Shown: positions 1 to 5,753 of the stretch, one piece after another
Layout of the letters: each line of letters starts with the position of its first letter
Position numbering within the stretch: position 1 is the first letter of the stretch
Assembly (NCBI GenBank): GCA_025449515.1
Contig: JANWJI010000070.1
Location: 1 to 6,976, forward strand
Direction: 5' to 3'
DNA: 6,976 nucleotides
DNA from: Nitrososphaeraceae archaeon
GTDB lineage: Archaea; Thermoproteota; Nitrososphaeria; Nitrososphaerales; Nitrososphaeraceae
Notes under the pieces: model-generated
Told to the model about the DNA's origin: nothing
What the model saw: only the letters and a program-made list of their open reading frames with translations
Databases searched by the model: none
Made by a program: the position numbers and the translations under genes

Positions 1-43
1 CCTCCGCAGGTAGAATTTTGATTCGTGCTACTAATCTACTCAT
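1..43 (-). CDS. Elongation factor 1-beta (aEF1B), N-terminal fragment cut by the window edge
   Basis: Only the first 14 codons are present, reading MSRLVARIKILPAE. The pattern of a short polar start followed by V-A-x-I-K-hydrophobic-x-P matches the first beta strand of archaeal EF-1-beta, the small (about 90-residue) nucleotide exchange factor that recharges EF-1-alpha with GTP in the cytoplasm. The start ATG directly follows the stop codon of the upstream zinc-ribbon gene with no base between, so the two are almost certainly cotranscribed and translationally coupled. The zinc-ribbon/EF1-beta order is a common archaeal arrangement (established knowledge) and supports the call more strongly than the short peptide alone. 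The rest of the gene lies beyond position 1. Confidence 0.85.
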   Translation of the reverse strand, partial: MSRLVARIKILPAE

Positions 44-223
44 CTATGGTCCCTCTAGGCCACAACCAACGCATTTGTAAGCCCTAGCAAATTCCCTACA
101 ACTTTGACATCGCCATATGAGAACGTAGCCACAGTTAGGGCAATAATATTTCACACATTCATCATTTGGCATAATGGGGCGATTACAAGATGTACAAACT
201 GGCAATTGTAAAGGCTTTGACAT
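44..223 (-). CDS. Small four-CxxC zinc-ribbon protein (HVO_2753-like), 59 aa
   Basis: This 59-residue protein has four CxxC knuckles at Cys10/13, 28/31, 39/42 and 51/54, plus an extra Cys23. Such spacing can bind two zinc ions in two rubredoxin-like knuckle pairs. The central part reads YYCPNCGYVLIWRCQSC, typical of the short archaeal zinc-ribbon proteins annotated as zinc finger or RNA-binding proteins and found directly before EF1-beta. The molecular role is not settled; a part in translation or RNA binding is inferred from the neighbour. The ATG at 223 is favoured because a TATA-like box lies about 32 bases upstream (251-260), giving a nearly leaderless mRNA, and no Shine-Dalgarno is evident. 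It abuts EF1-beta with no gap and begins 42 bases after the reductase gene ends. Confidence 0.88.
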   Translation of the reverse strand: MSKPLQLPVCTSCNRPIMPNDECVKYYCPNCGYVLIWRCQSCREFARAYKCVGCGLEGP

Positions 224-250
224 GTATACACCGTCTGAAGGTAAATATCC

Positions 251-260
251 GAATTTATAC
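251..260 (-). promoter_or_regulatory. TATA-like box for the zinc-ribbon/EF1-beta pair
   Basis: The minus strand reads GTATAAATTC in the 42-base gap behind the reductase gene. Its centre is about 32 bases from the zinc-ribbon ATG, which puts the expected transcription start about 5 bases before that codon. This suggests the translation pair has its own promoter even though it lies downstream of another gene on the same strand. Confidence 0.5.
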
Positions 261-265
261 CTTGC

Positions 266-1468
266 TTAATCGAATAAGCGTCTTAATTCATTACTTAGCA
301 CAGACTTTATGATGCTTGTAGCTTTTTTGGCTCCGATAACTCTGGCCAAAGCCGTTGAATGGAAGTCAAAATCCCCTGATTGTGATATGAAATCAATTTC
401 CGATTGAGAGACAGAGGCAAATACTTCGTCCAATCCTCTATTGTCCAATCGCTCAAGCAGCCTTCGAGCAAGTAGCATTTTTTTAAACTCAGAATTAAAC
501 TCCAAAAACCAGTCTCTTTCGTATTCCTTTAGCAATTCCTGGTCGCTTGTATTGATCGCATTTGCCGTAGCCCTGCCAGCAAGTATACCACCCATTCCGC
601 ATGTAAAGATTCCACCAGCCGTCGTCGGTTTAGTTTGGCCAGCTGCATCTCCTACTATCAAATACTTACGTCCACATAAGAAACTTTCCAGTGGTCCCAT
701 TACCCAAATAGGAGAATAAACCTTCCTAACAATATTATATCTTGACCCCTTGCTATTCAAATAAGATTTCAACGCGTCTACCACGTTTATTGCTCTTCCA
801 CCCACACCTACCTTGCCTTTTCCTGAATCAGTGGGTATAATCCAGGCAAAGAATCCAGGAAATCTAATATTGTCAAATTTCACCTCGATAGCATCACTGT
901 CAATCCACGGTGCATAGACTTCATATTGCGCAGTTTGCAGAGCACCAGTTCTATTTTTACGAATTATAGAACCTACCCCTCTGGCATCTATAAAGTATTT
1001 ACATTTCATCTCTCCTTCTGAAGTGGAGACCAAATAAATATTTCCATCATTGATATTGTTTGACTCAAAATCATGGGTAAGTTCGACCACGGATCTTACG
1101 GAACACCTAACTCTTATTTCAGCGCCATAATCTTGGGCCTCAAAAGCAATTTGTTTATCAAATTCCCGTCTATCTAGTACAATGACTTTCTGATTACCTG
1201 CATCAATATCAAAACCATTGGAAGGAGACAGGATTTTTGCCTTTCTGACTTTATTTTGTATAGACGTAGCAGATGGAAGGATTTGAAGCTTTTCTACTGC
1301 ACTCATACTTACGAGTCCGCCACAATGCTCAGGAGTTCCAACCTCGTAATCATCTTCAAGAACTAGGACTGAGATTCCATTGTGACTGGATAATTCCCGA
1401 GCAGCAAGAAGACCAGAAATACTACCACCTGCTATGATAACATCATAAATTTTCGACATTACGAGCAT
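266..1468 (-). CDS. Geranylgeranyl reductase family FAD-dependent oxidoreductase, 400 aa
   Basis: This enzyme family reduces the double bonds of geranylgeranyl chains in archaeal ether lipids, using FAD at the membrane surface. Visible motifs are the N-terminal dinucleotide-binding fold YDVIIAGGSISGLLAARE (residues 8-25), where the usual GxGxxG reads GGSISG; Glu38 ending the second strand; EHCGGLVS (47-54), the family's Cys-Gly segment near the flavin; DARG (161-164); the substrate-cavity stretch PGFFAWIIP (204-212); and the second flavin motif GDAAGQTKPTTAGGIFTCGMGG (273-294). The length is typical. Either Met1 or Met4 could be the start: a weak AAGGGA lies four bases before Met1, and Met4 gives a conventional MSKIYDV start. 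Archaea often carry several paralogues, so the exact substrate (phospholipid, menaquinone side chain or another prenyl group) cannot be told here. It follows TFB on the same strand after 115 bases, with its own TATA-like box. Confidence 0.9.
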   Translation of the reverse strand: MLVMSKIYDVIIAGGSISGLLAARELSSHNGISVLVLEDDYEVGTPEHCGGLVSMSAVEKLQILPSATSIQNKVRKAKILSPSNGFDIDAGNQKVIVLDRREFDKQIAFEAQDYGAEIRVRCSVRSVVELTHDFESNNINDGNIYLVSTSEGEMKCKYFIDARGVGSIIRKNRTGALQTAQYEVYAPWIDSDAIEVKFDNIRFPGFFAWIIPTDSGKGKVGVGGRAINVVDALKSYLNSKGSRYNIVRKVYSPIWVMGPLESFLCGRKYLIVGDAAGQTKPTTAGGIFTCGMGGILAGRATANAINTSDQELLKEYERDWFLEFNSEFKKMLLARRLLERLDNRGLDEVFASVSQSEIDFISQSGDFDFHSTALARVIGAKKATSIIKSVLSNELRRLFD

Positions 1469-1500
1469 ATAGTCCCTTAGGTCTGCTTAATAACTAAACG

Positions 1501-1514
1501 ACAAATATATGTAG
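1501..1514 (-). promoter_or_regulatory. TATA-like box for the geranylgeranyl reductase gene
   Basis: The minus strand reads CTACATATATTTGT. Its centre is about 39 bases before the first ATG, giving an expected leader of roughly 12 bases that contains the AAGGGA element (1473-1478). This fits a separate promoter in the 115-base gap behind TFB. Confidence 0.45.
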
Positions 1515-1583
1515 AAAACGTCTGTGCATAGCAGGATCGAATTTTACAATAGTACAACAAGGATCGGTCAGAAAAGGGGTGCA

Positions 1584-2474
1584 TCAAATCATGTTGCGTT
1601 TCAAATCGCTATATCTATTCCTAATTGTCACCTCAGTTATTCCTGCGGCACGGGCAATATCGGCCTGTGTTTTGTTCTCCTTATTCTTGAGACATGAAAC
1701 GTAAAGAACTGTAGCGGCCAACCCCATAGGATTCTTACCCGCAGAGATTTCATTTCTTATTATCTCATTCATTGAATCGAGAGCAAGTCGTTTGGTTTTT
1801 TCGCTTATATTTATCCTATTTGCCACTCCTACAATACATTTCAAAGGGTCGAGTAATGGAATTTGAAGATCAAGTTCGGTTACGAGTAGTCTATAATCCC
1901 TTGCAATATCCTTTCTTTCGAGATTCGCAATCACAGAGATTTCCTTCAACGTCCTGGGAGTGCCCATTTCTCTACATGCAATGTACACAGCTGTAGATAA
2001 TATTGCAGATATGGATCTTCCATGTACCAAGCCCTTGATCTGAGCCTTTCTATATATATAGGACGCTTTCTCAAGCACGGTATCTGGCAGACCAAGCTTA
2101 TCCTTGAGAGCATCCAGCTCATTTAGTGCTTGCTTAATGTTTCTAGCTGCATTAGAATCAGTACGGAGTCTAAAATCCCATGTACGCAACCTCTGCATTC
2201 TAGATAAGGTGCTTGGATCTAGTCTATGACCCCTTGCATCGGTATTTGCCCTATCAATTACCGTAGAATATTCAATATCCTTACAGATCAATGCAAAATT
2301 TGACGTCCCCACATTACTTCTGGTCGGATAAGTAATGGAAGTCGTCAACATGCCACGATCGGGGGAATCAGTAACCTGGACCAATCCACAGCTGTCGCAA
2401 ATTATCTCTCCAGTATCAGCGTCAGCGATGAGATGACCTTTACTGCATCCAGGGCATGTTAGTGATGTATGCAT
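1584..2474 (-). CDS. tfb: Transcription initiation factor IIB (TFB), 296 aa
   Basis: TFB bridges TBP on the TATA box and RNA polymerase. The N-terminal zinc ribbon is clear: CPGC (7-10) and CDSCG (26-30) with DTGEIIC between them. It is followed by the B-reader/linker (about 39-85) and two cyclin folds (about 108-197 and 204-293). The first cyclin repeat contains the conserved ASYIYRKAQIKGLVHGRSI stretch (137-155). The second ends in the BRE-recognising helix-turn-helix, about 269-291 (TQADIARAAGITEVTIRNRY). The linker is unusual: where archaeal TFBs normally read H-D-x-G-L-x-T-x-I, this one reads CKDIEYSTVI (64-73), so it may be one of several specialised TFBs, as thaumarchaea often encode. 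The ATG at 2474 fits a leaderless mRNA from the TATA box at 2498-2508. It is divergent from the secreted protein gene. Confidence 0.95.
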   Translation of the reverse strand: MHTSLTCPGCSKGHLIADADTGEIICDSCGLVQVTDSPDRGMLTTSITYPTRSNVGTSNFALICKDIEYSTVIDRANTDARGHRLDPSTLSRMQRLRTWDFRLRTDSNAARNIKQALNELDALKDKLGLPDTVLEKASYIYRKAQIKGLVHGRSISAILSTAVYIACREMGTPRTLKEISVIANLERKDIARDYRLLVTELDLQIPLLDPLKCIVGVANRINISEKTKRLALDSMNEIIRNEISAGKNPMGLAATVLYVSCLKNKENKTQADIARAAGITEVTIRNRYSDLKRNMI

Positions 2475-2497
2475 TAAGAAGAACTTCTACTAATCTG

Positions 2498-2508
2498 GAT
2501 AATATAGT
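2498..2508 (-). promoter_or_regulatory. TATA-like box giving a probably leaderless TFB mRNA
   Basis: The minus strand reads CTATATTATCC, preceded by the purine-rich AAGGGA that could act as a BRE. The centre is about 29 bases before the TFB ATG, the distance expected between TATA box and transcription start, so the message would begin at or next to the start codon. A second AT-rich element (TTTAAATT, near 2540) is possible but would give a leader of about 40 bases. Confidence 0.5.
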
Positions 2509-2603
2509 CCCTTCCATATAATAGTATTTCATCATTTCAATTTAAAATTGATCCGCGTCATTTGATATCAAGATCTAGGAGATTAGTCGGAATGGGATAA
2601 CAG

Positions 2604-2612
2604 ATTATAAAC
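2604..2612 (+). promoter_or_regulatory. TATA-like box for the secreted FxLYD protein gene
   Basis: The plus strand reads ATTATAAAC, with its centre about 20 bases before the TTG start. That is slightly short for a canonical leaderless promoter, so the placement is tentative. It is the only good box in the 60 bases before the gene, and no Shine-Dalgarno is present. The 153-base divergent region also holds the perfect palindrome TTGATATCAA at 2562-2571. Confidence 0.35.
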
Positions 2613-2627
2613 AGGTACTTTCTAATT

Positions 2628-3344
2628 TTGAGTACGGCATTAAGTAAACTTACTAGCGTATTCGTAATCCTGATTCTGATGACACTGTTTATGATTGGGC
2701 TTTCTGCCAAAGCAGCTCCTTCAGGAATCGAGATCGGGAAAACATCGTCATTCATAGATGAAAATGGAATTATGCATGTGTATGGCGAGGTGAAGAATTT
2801 ATCAACCAAGCCCCTGGCAAATGTAGTGATAAAAGGTTCGTTTTATGGTAACAAAGGCAACTTGTTAAATGAATTCAACAGGTCATCAGAATTGAGTATA
2901 TTAAATCCGGGAGGGATTTCACCATTTGAGATTTTGCATATCGACAGCAAAACCGTTAGTCAGATTAGAGATTTTAAGATATCAACAGAAACAAGCCCAG
3001 GACCGACTGAGAGTAGGTTGAAACCCCTGGGACTGAAGGTTACTCCATCTAACTCGAGACTAGATATTTTTGGCTTTTACTATATCAACGGAGAAGTGAC
3101 CAATAATGCCAATCATAGTTCTACAAATACCCTAATTATTGCTACACTATACGATAAAAGCGGGAATGTAATCGCAATAGGGAGAGGCTTAGCCGAGCCA
3201 TTGAATATTACCGCAGGGGCCAGTGCTGCTTTTGGTTTAGCAGTATCGGAGAAATTACAAACTTACAAGACAGCAGCCATCTCATTAATCGCAGATTCTG
3301 ATGAGTTTACTTCTGTCCCCATATTTGCTAAGGCCAGCAGATAG
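2628..3344 (+). CDS. Secreted protein with two FxLYD-like beta domains, 238 aa
   Basis: A hydrophobic signal peptide (residues 9-26, VFVILILMTLFMIGL core) ends in SAKA-AP, a plausible signal peptidase site near residues 29-30. The mature protein has two related units: MHVYGEVKNLSTKPLANVVI followed by SFYGNKGNLL (49-80), and INGEVTNNANHSSTNTLIIA followed by TLYDKSGNVI (153-182). The shared GEV-x-N, aromatic-Y and GN-hydrophobic pattern fits FxLYD-type immunoglobulin-like domains, common in archaeal and bacterial extracytoplasmic proteins of unknown function. There is no second membrane segment or sorting signal, so release or loose surface attachment is inferred. The start is TTG: the frame is closed upstream at 2598-2600, and the next ATG (codon 18) would destroy the signal peptide. 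The gene is alone on its strand, divergent from TFB and convergent with RNase Z. Confidence 0.8.
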   Translation: MSTALSKLTSVFVILILMTLFMIGLSAKAAPSGIEIGKTSSFIDENGIMHVYGEVKNLSTKPLANVVIKGSFYGNKGNLLNEFNRSSELSILNPGGISPFEILHIDSKTVSQIRDFKISTETSPGPTESRLKPLGLKVTPSNSRLDIFGFYYINGEVTNNANHSSTNTLIIATLYDKSGNVIAIGRGLAEPLNITAGASAAFGLAVSEKLQTYKTAAISLIADSDEFTSVPIFAKASR

Positions 3345-3396
3345 TGCCCATCACAGACGATCTCAAGTTTAAAATTCAAATATTATTATTCTAGAA

Positions 3397-3409
3397 TTTC
3401 TTCTTTTTT
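3397..3409 (+). terminator. Oligo-T terminator candidate after the FxLYD gene
   Basis: The plus strand reads TTTCTTCTTTTTT, 52 bases after the stop codon. Archaeal intrinsic termination works on T-rich runs without needing a hairpin, so this is a plausible end for the secreted protein transcript. No stable stem is evident before it. Confidence 0.5.
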
Positions 3410-3425
3410 GCATATTATTCAAGTC

Positions 3426-3433
3426 AAAAAAAA
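3426..3433 (-). terminator. Oligo-T terminator candidate after RNase Z
   Basis: The plus strand carries eight A in a row, so the minus strand reads T8, 34 bases beyond the RNase Z stop codon. Together with the T-rich run at 3397-3409 on the other strand it forms a compact pair of facing terminators in the 123-base convergent gap, which otherwise holds nothing recognisable. Confidence 0.55.
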
Positions 3434-3467
3434 GATGCTTAACAATCATAAGAAGTAATATCAGCAT

Positions 3468-4388
3468 CTAATCTCGATACGGGATTGGGACTACCATTAA
3501 ATCTTCAGCTGCATTCACGTTTTTGTGTATTGATTTGGCCTCACTAACCAATTCAAACGTATTATTATATCTTGCGCTAAAATGAGTAAGAAGCAGTTTC
3601 CTAACTCTTGACCGTGCTGCTAGCCGCGCAGCTTCCTTCGCAGTTGAATGAAAATTCAGAGCTGCTTTTCTTTTCAACTTGTGACTGTATGTTGATTCAA
3701 ATACAAGAACATCGCAATCCATAAAGAATCGCCGTAGCTTTTCTGATGGTCTAGTGTCTCCGGATATTCCTACTTTGCGACCAAGTCTTCGGGATCCCAC
3801 GATCTGACTAGATAGTATTGTTTTACCTTTATAGATAATGTCTTCCCCATTTTGTAGCCTTCCGTACAGTTCTCCCTCCGGAATACCCAAACGCTTAGCC
3901 TCAAGAATATTGAAAATCCCCGGCCTATCTCCTTCAGTGAGACAGTATGAAAATGCCGATGTAGAATGGGTTGCACTACAACATGTAACTTCGTAATCCT
4001 TTTCTCTAACTACAAGCCCTTCAGACTCAATAGCGTGGAGATTCACATCATAAGATAGACCAAAATTAATGATCCTAGTATTCTCATTTATGAACTCGAC
4101 CAATTTAGGTTCGCCATAAATATCTATCTTATTTTCCCTACCCTGTAGCGACATGGTTTGCAAAAGACCTAGTAATCCAAGACAATGATCCGCGTGCATA
4201 TGTGTGATGAAAATCTTCATCTTCTTATTCACTCCCAGTTTAGACCTTATGAAGTTGAGCTGCATCCCTTCTCCAGCGTCGAACAATAAGACTTCGCTCC
4301 CTCGTACTATGGCAAGCGAGGAAAGTCCTCTGCATGAAGTAGGAGTTGCAGCTGAAGTACCAAGAAATGTTATTTGCATGTCTACCAT
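3468..4388 (-). CDS. rnz: Ribonuclease Z (tRNA 3'-processing endonuclease), 306 aa
   Basis: RNase Z cuts the 3' trailer from tRNA precursors, in the cytoplasm, as a metallo-beta-lactamase fold dimer. All zinc-site motifs are present: FDAGEG (36-41), the signature THMHADH (62-68), His141 in SATHS, Asp211 in ISGDTRP and His269 in LTHFSARY. The HST element (247-249, with a following Glu252) that distinguishes tRNase Z from other lactamase-fold enzymes is also there. The exosite arm that grips tRNA is visible around 155-185 (RPGIFNILEAKRLGIPEGELYGRL). The length matches the short bacterial/archaeal form. Met1 is chosen because GGGGTGA stands four bases upstream and pairs with the 16S rRNA 3' end; Met4 (MQITFLG) is the alternative. 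It stands alone, converging on the FxLYD gene and following PRPP synthetase after 186 bases. Confidence 0.96.
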   Translation of the reverse strand: MVDMQITFLGTSAATPTSCRGLSSLAIVRGSEVLLFDAGEGMQLNFIRSKLGVNKKMKIFITHMHADHCLGLLGLLQTMSLQGRENKIDIYGEPKLVEFINENTRIINFGLSYDVNLHAIESEGLVVREKDYEVTCCSATHSTSAFSYCLTEGDRPGIFNILEAKRLGIPEGELYGRLQNGEDIIYKGKTILSSQIVGSRRLGRKVGISGDTRPSEKLRRFFMDCDVLVFESTYSHKLKRKAALNFHSTAKEAARLAARSRVRKLLLTHFSARYNNTFELVSEAKSIHKNVNAAEDLMVVPIPYRD

Positions 4389-4391
4389 AAA

Positions 4392-4399
4392 ATCACCCC
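4392..4399 (-). promoter_or_regulatory. Shine-Dalgarno site of RNase Z
   Basis: The minus strand reads GGGGTGAT just before the ATG. GGTGAT complements the conserved ATCACC of the archaeal 16S rRNA 3' end. This is the clearest ribosome binding site in the window and supports the first rather than the second Met. A TATA-like stretch at 4436-4447 (TTATTTTTAAGT on the minus strand) would give a leader of about 27 bases. Confidence 0.55.
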
Positions 4400-4574
4400 G
4401 CAGCTCTAATTTTATGTCCTCTCTAAACGTATATCACTTAAAAATAACCAATGTGTTAAAGTGTACCCTCCTTCACGTATTATCATGGATTAAACTTCTG
4501 AAACTTGTAAAGGAATTTTCCTGAAGGGTTGGCATTATATAAAGTCATATAACCTGGAAATTTATAGATCGAGC
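4400..4574 (-). other. Intergenic region between PRPP synthetase and RNase Z with tandem TATA-like boxes
   Basis: This gap holds no convincing gene. On the minus strand there are two strong TATA-like elements near 4558-4567 (CTATAAATTT) and 4536-4546 (CTTTATATAAT), farther upstream than RNase Z needs. The first is spaced to start a transcript at about 4536, directly at the ATG of a 20-codon open frame (4473-4535, MPTLQENSFTSFRSLIHDNT). That frame ends inside a strong GAAGGAGGG Shine-Dalgarno-like motif (4466-4474) that no ORF follows at normal spacing. A short inverted repeat AGGAA-TT-TTCCT lies at 4511-4522. These could be a long regulatory leader for RNase Z or chance. Confidence 0.3.
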
Positions 4575-5483
4575 TCAGATCATATTCGTGATAGCTCGGA
4601 GAGGTGAACAGATGATCGGACTGAGATCTACTTTTGCAAACTCATTCGGGATAGAATTCGTAGCAATAATGTCGTTTACACCTGCTGCCATGATCTTTTG
4701 TGTTGCATTTTTAATAAGGAGTGCATGGGTGCACATTACAAATATTCTTCCCAATAGACCAAACCGTCTAAGTGCCTCGCATGCTTTAACTATACTGTCT
4801 CCAGTGCTTATAATGTCATCCAGAATAATTACATCCTTTTTGCCGAATTGATAATAAGATTTTCCACAATCAATTGTTACTTCACCGGTAGATTTATCGC
4901 GACTCTTGTTTAGGGCAATAGAATCGGTTTTTAATACTGATGCTAGTGTCTTTGCCCTAGACGCACCTCCCAGATCTGGCGAGACAACAATCGGCATATC
5001 CAATCTCAACTTTTCTTCAGCGTAGTTTGCGAATAAAGGTATGGAAGAAAGGTTTTGTACATCGATTCTAAAGTGCGAAAGTGACGATATGCTATGAGCA
5101 TCTACTGTAATTATCTGCTTAATGCCTACACTTTCCAGCAGCCTAGCTATCAAAGACATTGTAACCACCTCTCCTGGCAAAAATTCTCTATCTTGTCTGG
5201 TGTACGCCAAATACGGGATTACTGCAATGATATTGGTGGCTTGTCCTTCAGAGCATTTTCTGATCATCATCATAGCTTGTAACAGATGTCGATCTGTTGG
5301 TGGATAAGTCGATTGTACAATGACACAAGTCTTGTTTTGGATAGGAGGTAACCGAATCTTGCTTTCCCCATCATTGAAGATACAAACTTCTGCAAGGATA
5401 GGGCTCACCTGTAGGTTGGCTGCAATTTTATTCGCCAGCTCAGAAGAAGACGGACCAGATATGACGGAAATATCATCAGGCAA
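4575..5483 (-). CDS. prs: Ribose-phosphate pyrophosphokinase (PRPP synthetase), 302 aa
   Basis: The enzyme transfers pyrophosphate from ATP to ribose 5-phosphate to make PRPP, the precursor of purines, pyrimidines, histidine, tryptophan and NAD. Visible motifs are FNDGE (36-40), the ATP-site stretch PYLAYTRQDREF (90-101), the metal-binding DAH (128-130), SPDLGG (168-173), the catalytic-loop Lys193/Arg195 in LNKSRD, and the PRPP-binding loop DDIISTGDS (222-230). Length and motif order are normal for the family; the shorter catalytic loop resembles archaeal forms. The only usable start is TTG at 5483, since a stop closes the frame five codons upstream (5496-5498) and MPDDISVISG leads directly into the first beta strand. 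A TATA-like box at 5512-5519 predicts a leader of about 6 bases. A perfect inverted repeat overlaps this start and may control expression. Confidence 0.96.
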   Translation of the reverse strand: MPDDISVISGPSSSELANKIAANLQVSPILAEVCIFNDGESKIRLPPIQNKTCVIVQSTYPPTDRHLLQAMMMIRKCSEGQATNIIAVIPYLAYTRQDREFLPGEVVTMSLIARLLESVGIKQIITVDAHSISSLSHFRIDVQNLSSIPLFANYAEEKLRLDMPIVVSPDLGGASRAKTLASVLKTDSIALNKSRDKSTGEVTIDCGKSYYQFGKKDVIILDDIISTGDSIVKACEALRRFGLLGRIFVMCTHALLIKNATQKIMAAGVNDIIATNSIPNEFAKVDLSPIICSPLRAITNMI

Positions 5484-5502
5484 TCTAACAGATTGTTAGA
5501 TT
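5482..5502 (-). promoter_or_regulatory. Perfect 9-bp inverted repeat at the prs start: candidate operator
   Basis: The arms are AATCTAACA and TGTTAGATT, separated by three bases, perfectly complementary over nine positions. The start-proximal arm supplies the first two bases of the TTG start codon. The repeat lies just downstream of the TATA-like box (5512-5519) and across the expected transcription start near 5489, a position where archaeal repressors block polymerase recruitment. If a longer transcript starts upstream, the RNA could instead fold into a hairpin masking the start codon. No matching copy was noticed elsewhere in the window, so the binding protein cannot be guessed. Confidence 0.55.
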
Positions 5503-5511
5503 ATCAACGTT

Positions 5512-5519
5512 CTTAAAAG
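5512..5519 (-). promoter_or_regulatory. TATA-like box of prs
   Basis: The minus strand reads CTTTTAAG, centred about 32 bases before the TTG start. It predicts a near-leaderless transcript, in agreement with the lack of a Shine-Dalgarno site. Confidence 0.4.
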
Positions 5520-5604
5520 GATTAGCAATACAGAATTTAAGGACAATCAGCTTATGATATGATCAGATAGTAGCATAATCGTTCGTTAAGTTAGGCTTCA
5601 ATTT

Positions 5605-5730
5605 TCAAAATTCCACCAGTTGTAGCCTGCCAGTTAACCGTTTTGAAAAACATGGCAGAAGAGCTCTAATTAGTAGATACAGTAAGCCTGTCGTAACAGG
5701 ATTTCTCGATGGAATCATATTAAACCCCAT
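5605..5730 (-). CDS. Possible small ORF of 41 aa between padR and prs, unrecognised
   Basis: This open frame begins with ATG 23 bases after the padR stop and reads MGFNMIPSRNPVTTGLLYLL followed by IRALLPCFSKRLTGRLQLVEF. It has one hydrophobic stretch (residues 14-26) flanked by basic residues, so a short membrane-associated or amphipathic peptide is conceivable. No Shine-Dalgarno site or family resemblance is visible. The frame stays open upstream into the padR coding region in another reading frame. A 41-codon frame in a 270-base gap is not improbable, and this may be noise. The rest of the gap holds only a weak stem (CCTGT-CGTA-ACAGG, 5687-5700) and the AT-rich palindrome AATTTT-C-AAAATT (5600-5612). 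Confidence 0.2.
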   Translation of the reverse strand: MGFNMIPSRNPVTTGLLYLLIRALLPCFSKRLTGRLQLVEF

Positions 5731-5753
5731 TTTAAGCCAAGAGAGTAGTTCAG

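Noticed and set aside
441..719. Plus-strand open frame opposite the reductase gene
   Set aside because: It lies wholly antisense within a gene with clear flavoprotein motifs; its product is low-complexity and unlike any family.
2525..2545. Box C-like ATGATGA on the minus strand in the TFB/FxLYD gap, as in a C/D guide RNA
   Set aside because: No box D (CTGA) follows at a suitable distance and there are no C'/D' boxes; a single 7-mer match is not enough.
2558..2809. Minus-strand open frame overlapping the start of the secreted protein and the TFB promoter
   Set aside because: It would cover the divergent promoter region and lie antisense to a signal peptide; the product shows no motif.
4588..4851. 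Plus-strand open frame opposite the PRPP synthetase C-terminus
   Set aside because: It is a shadow of a strongly conserved gene and has no promoter or ribosome site of its own.
5687..5700. Short stem CCTGT-CGTA-ACAGG as a terminator of padR
   Set aside because: The stem is only five pairs with no T-run after it on either strand.
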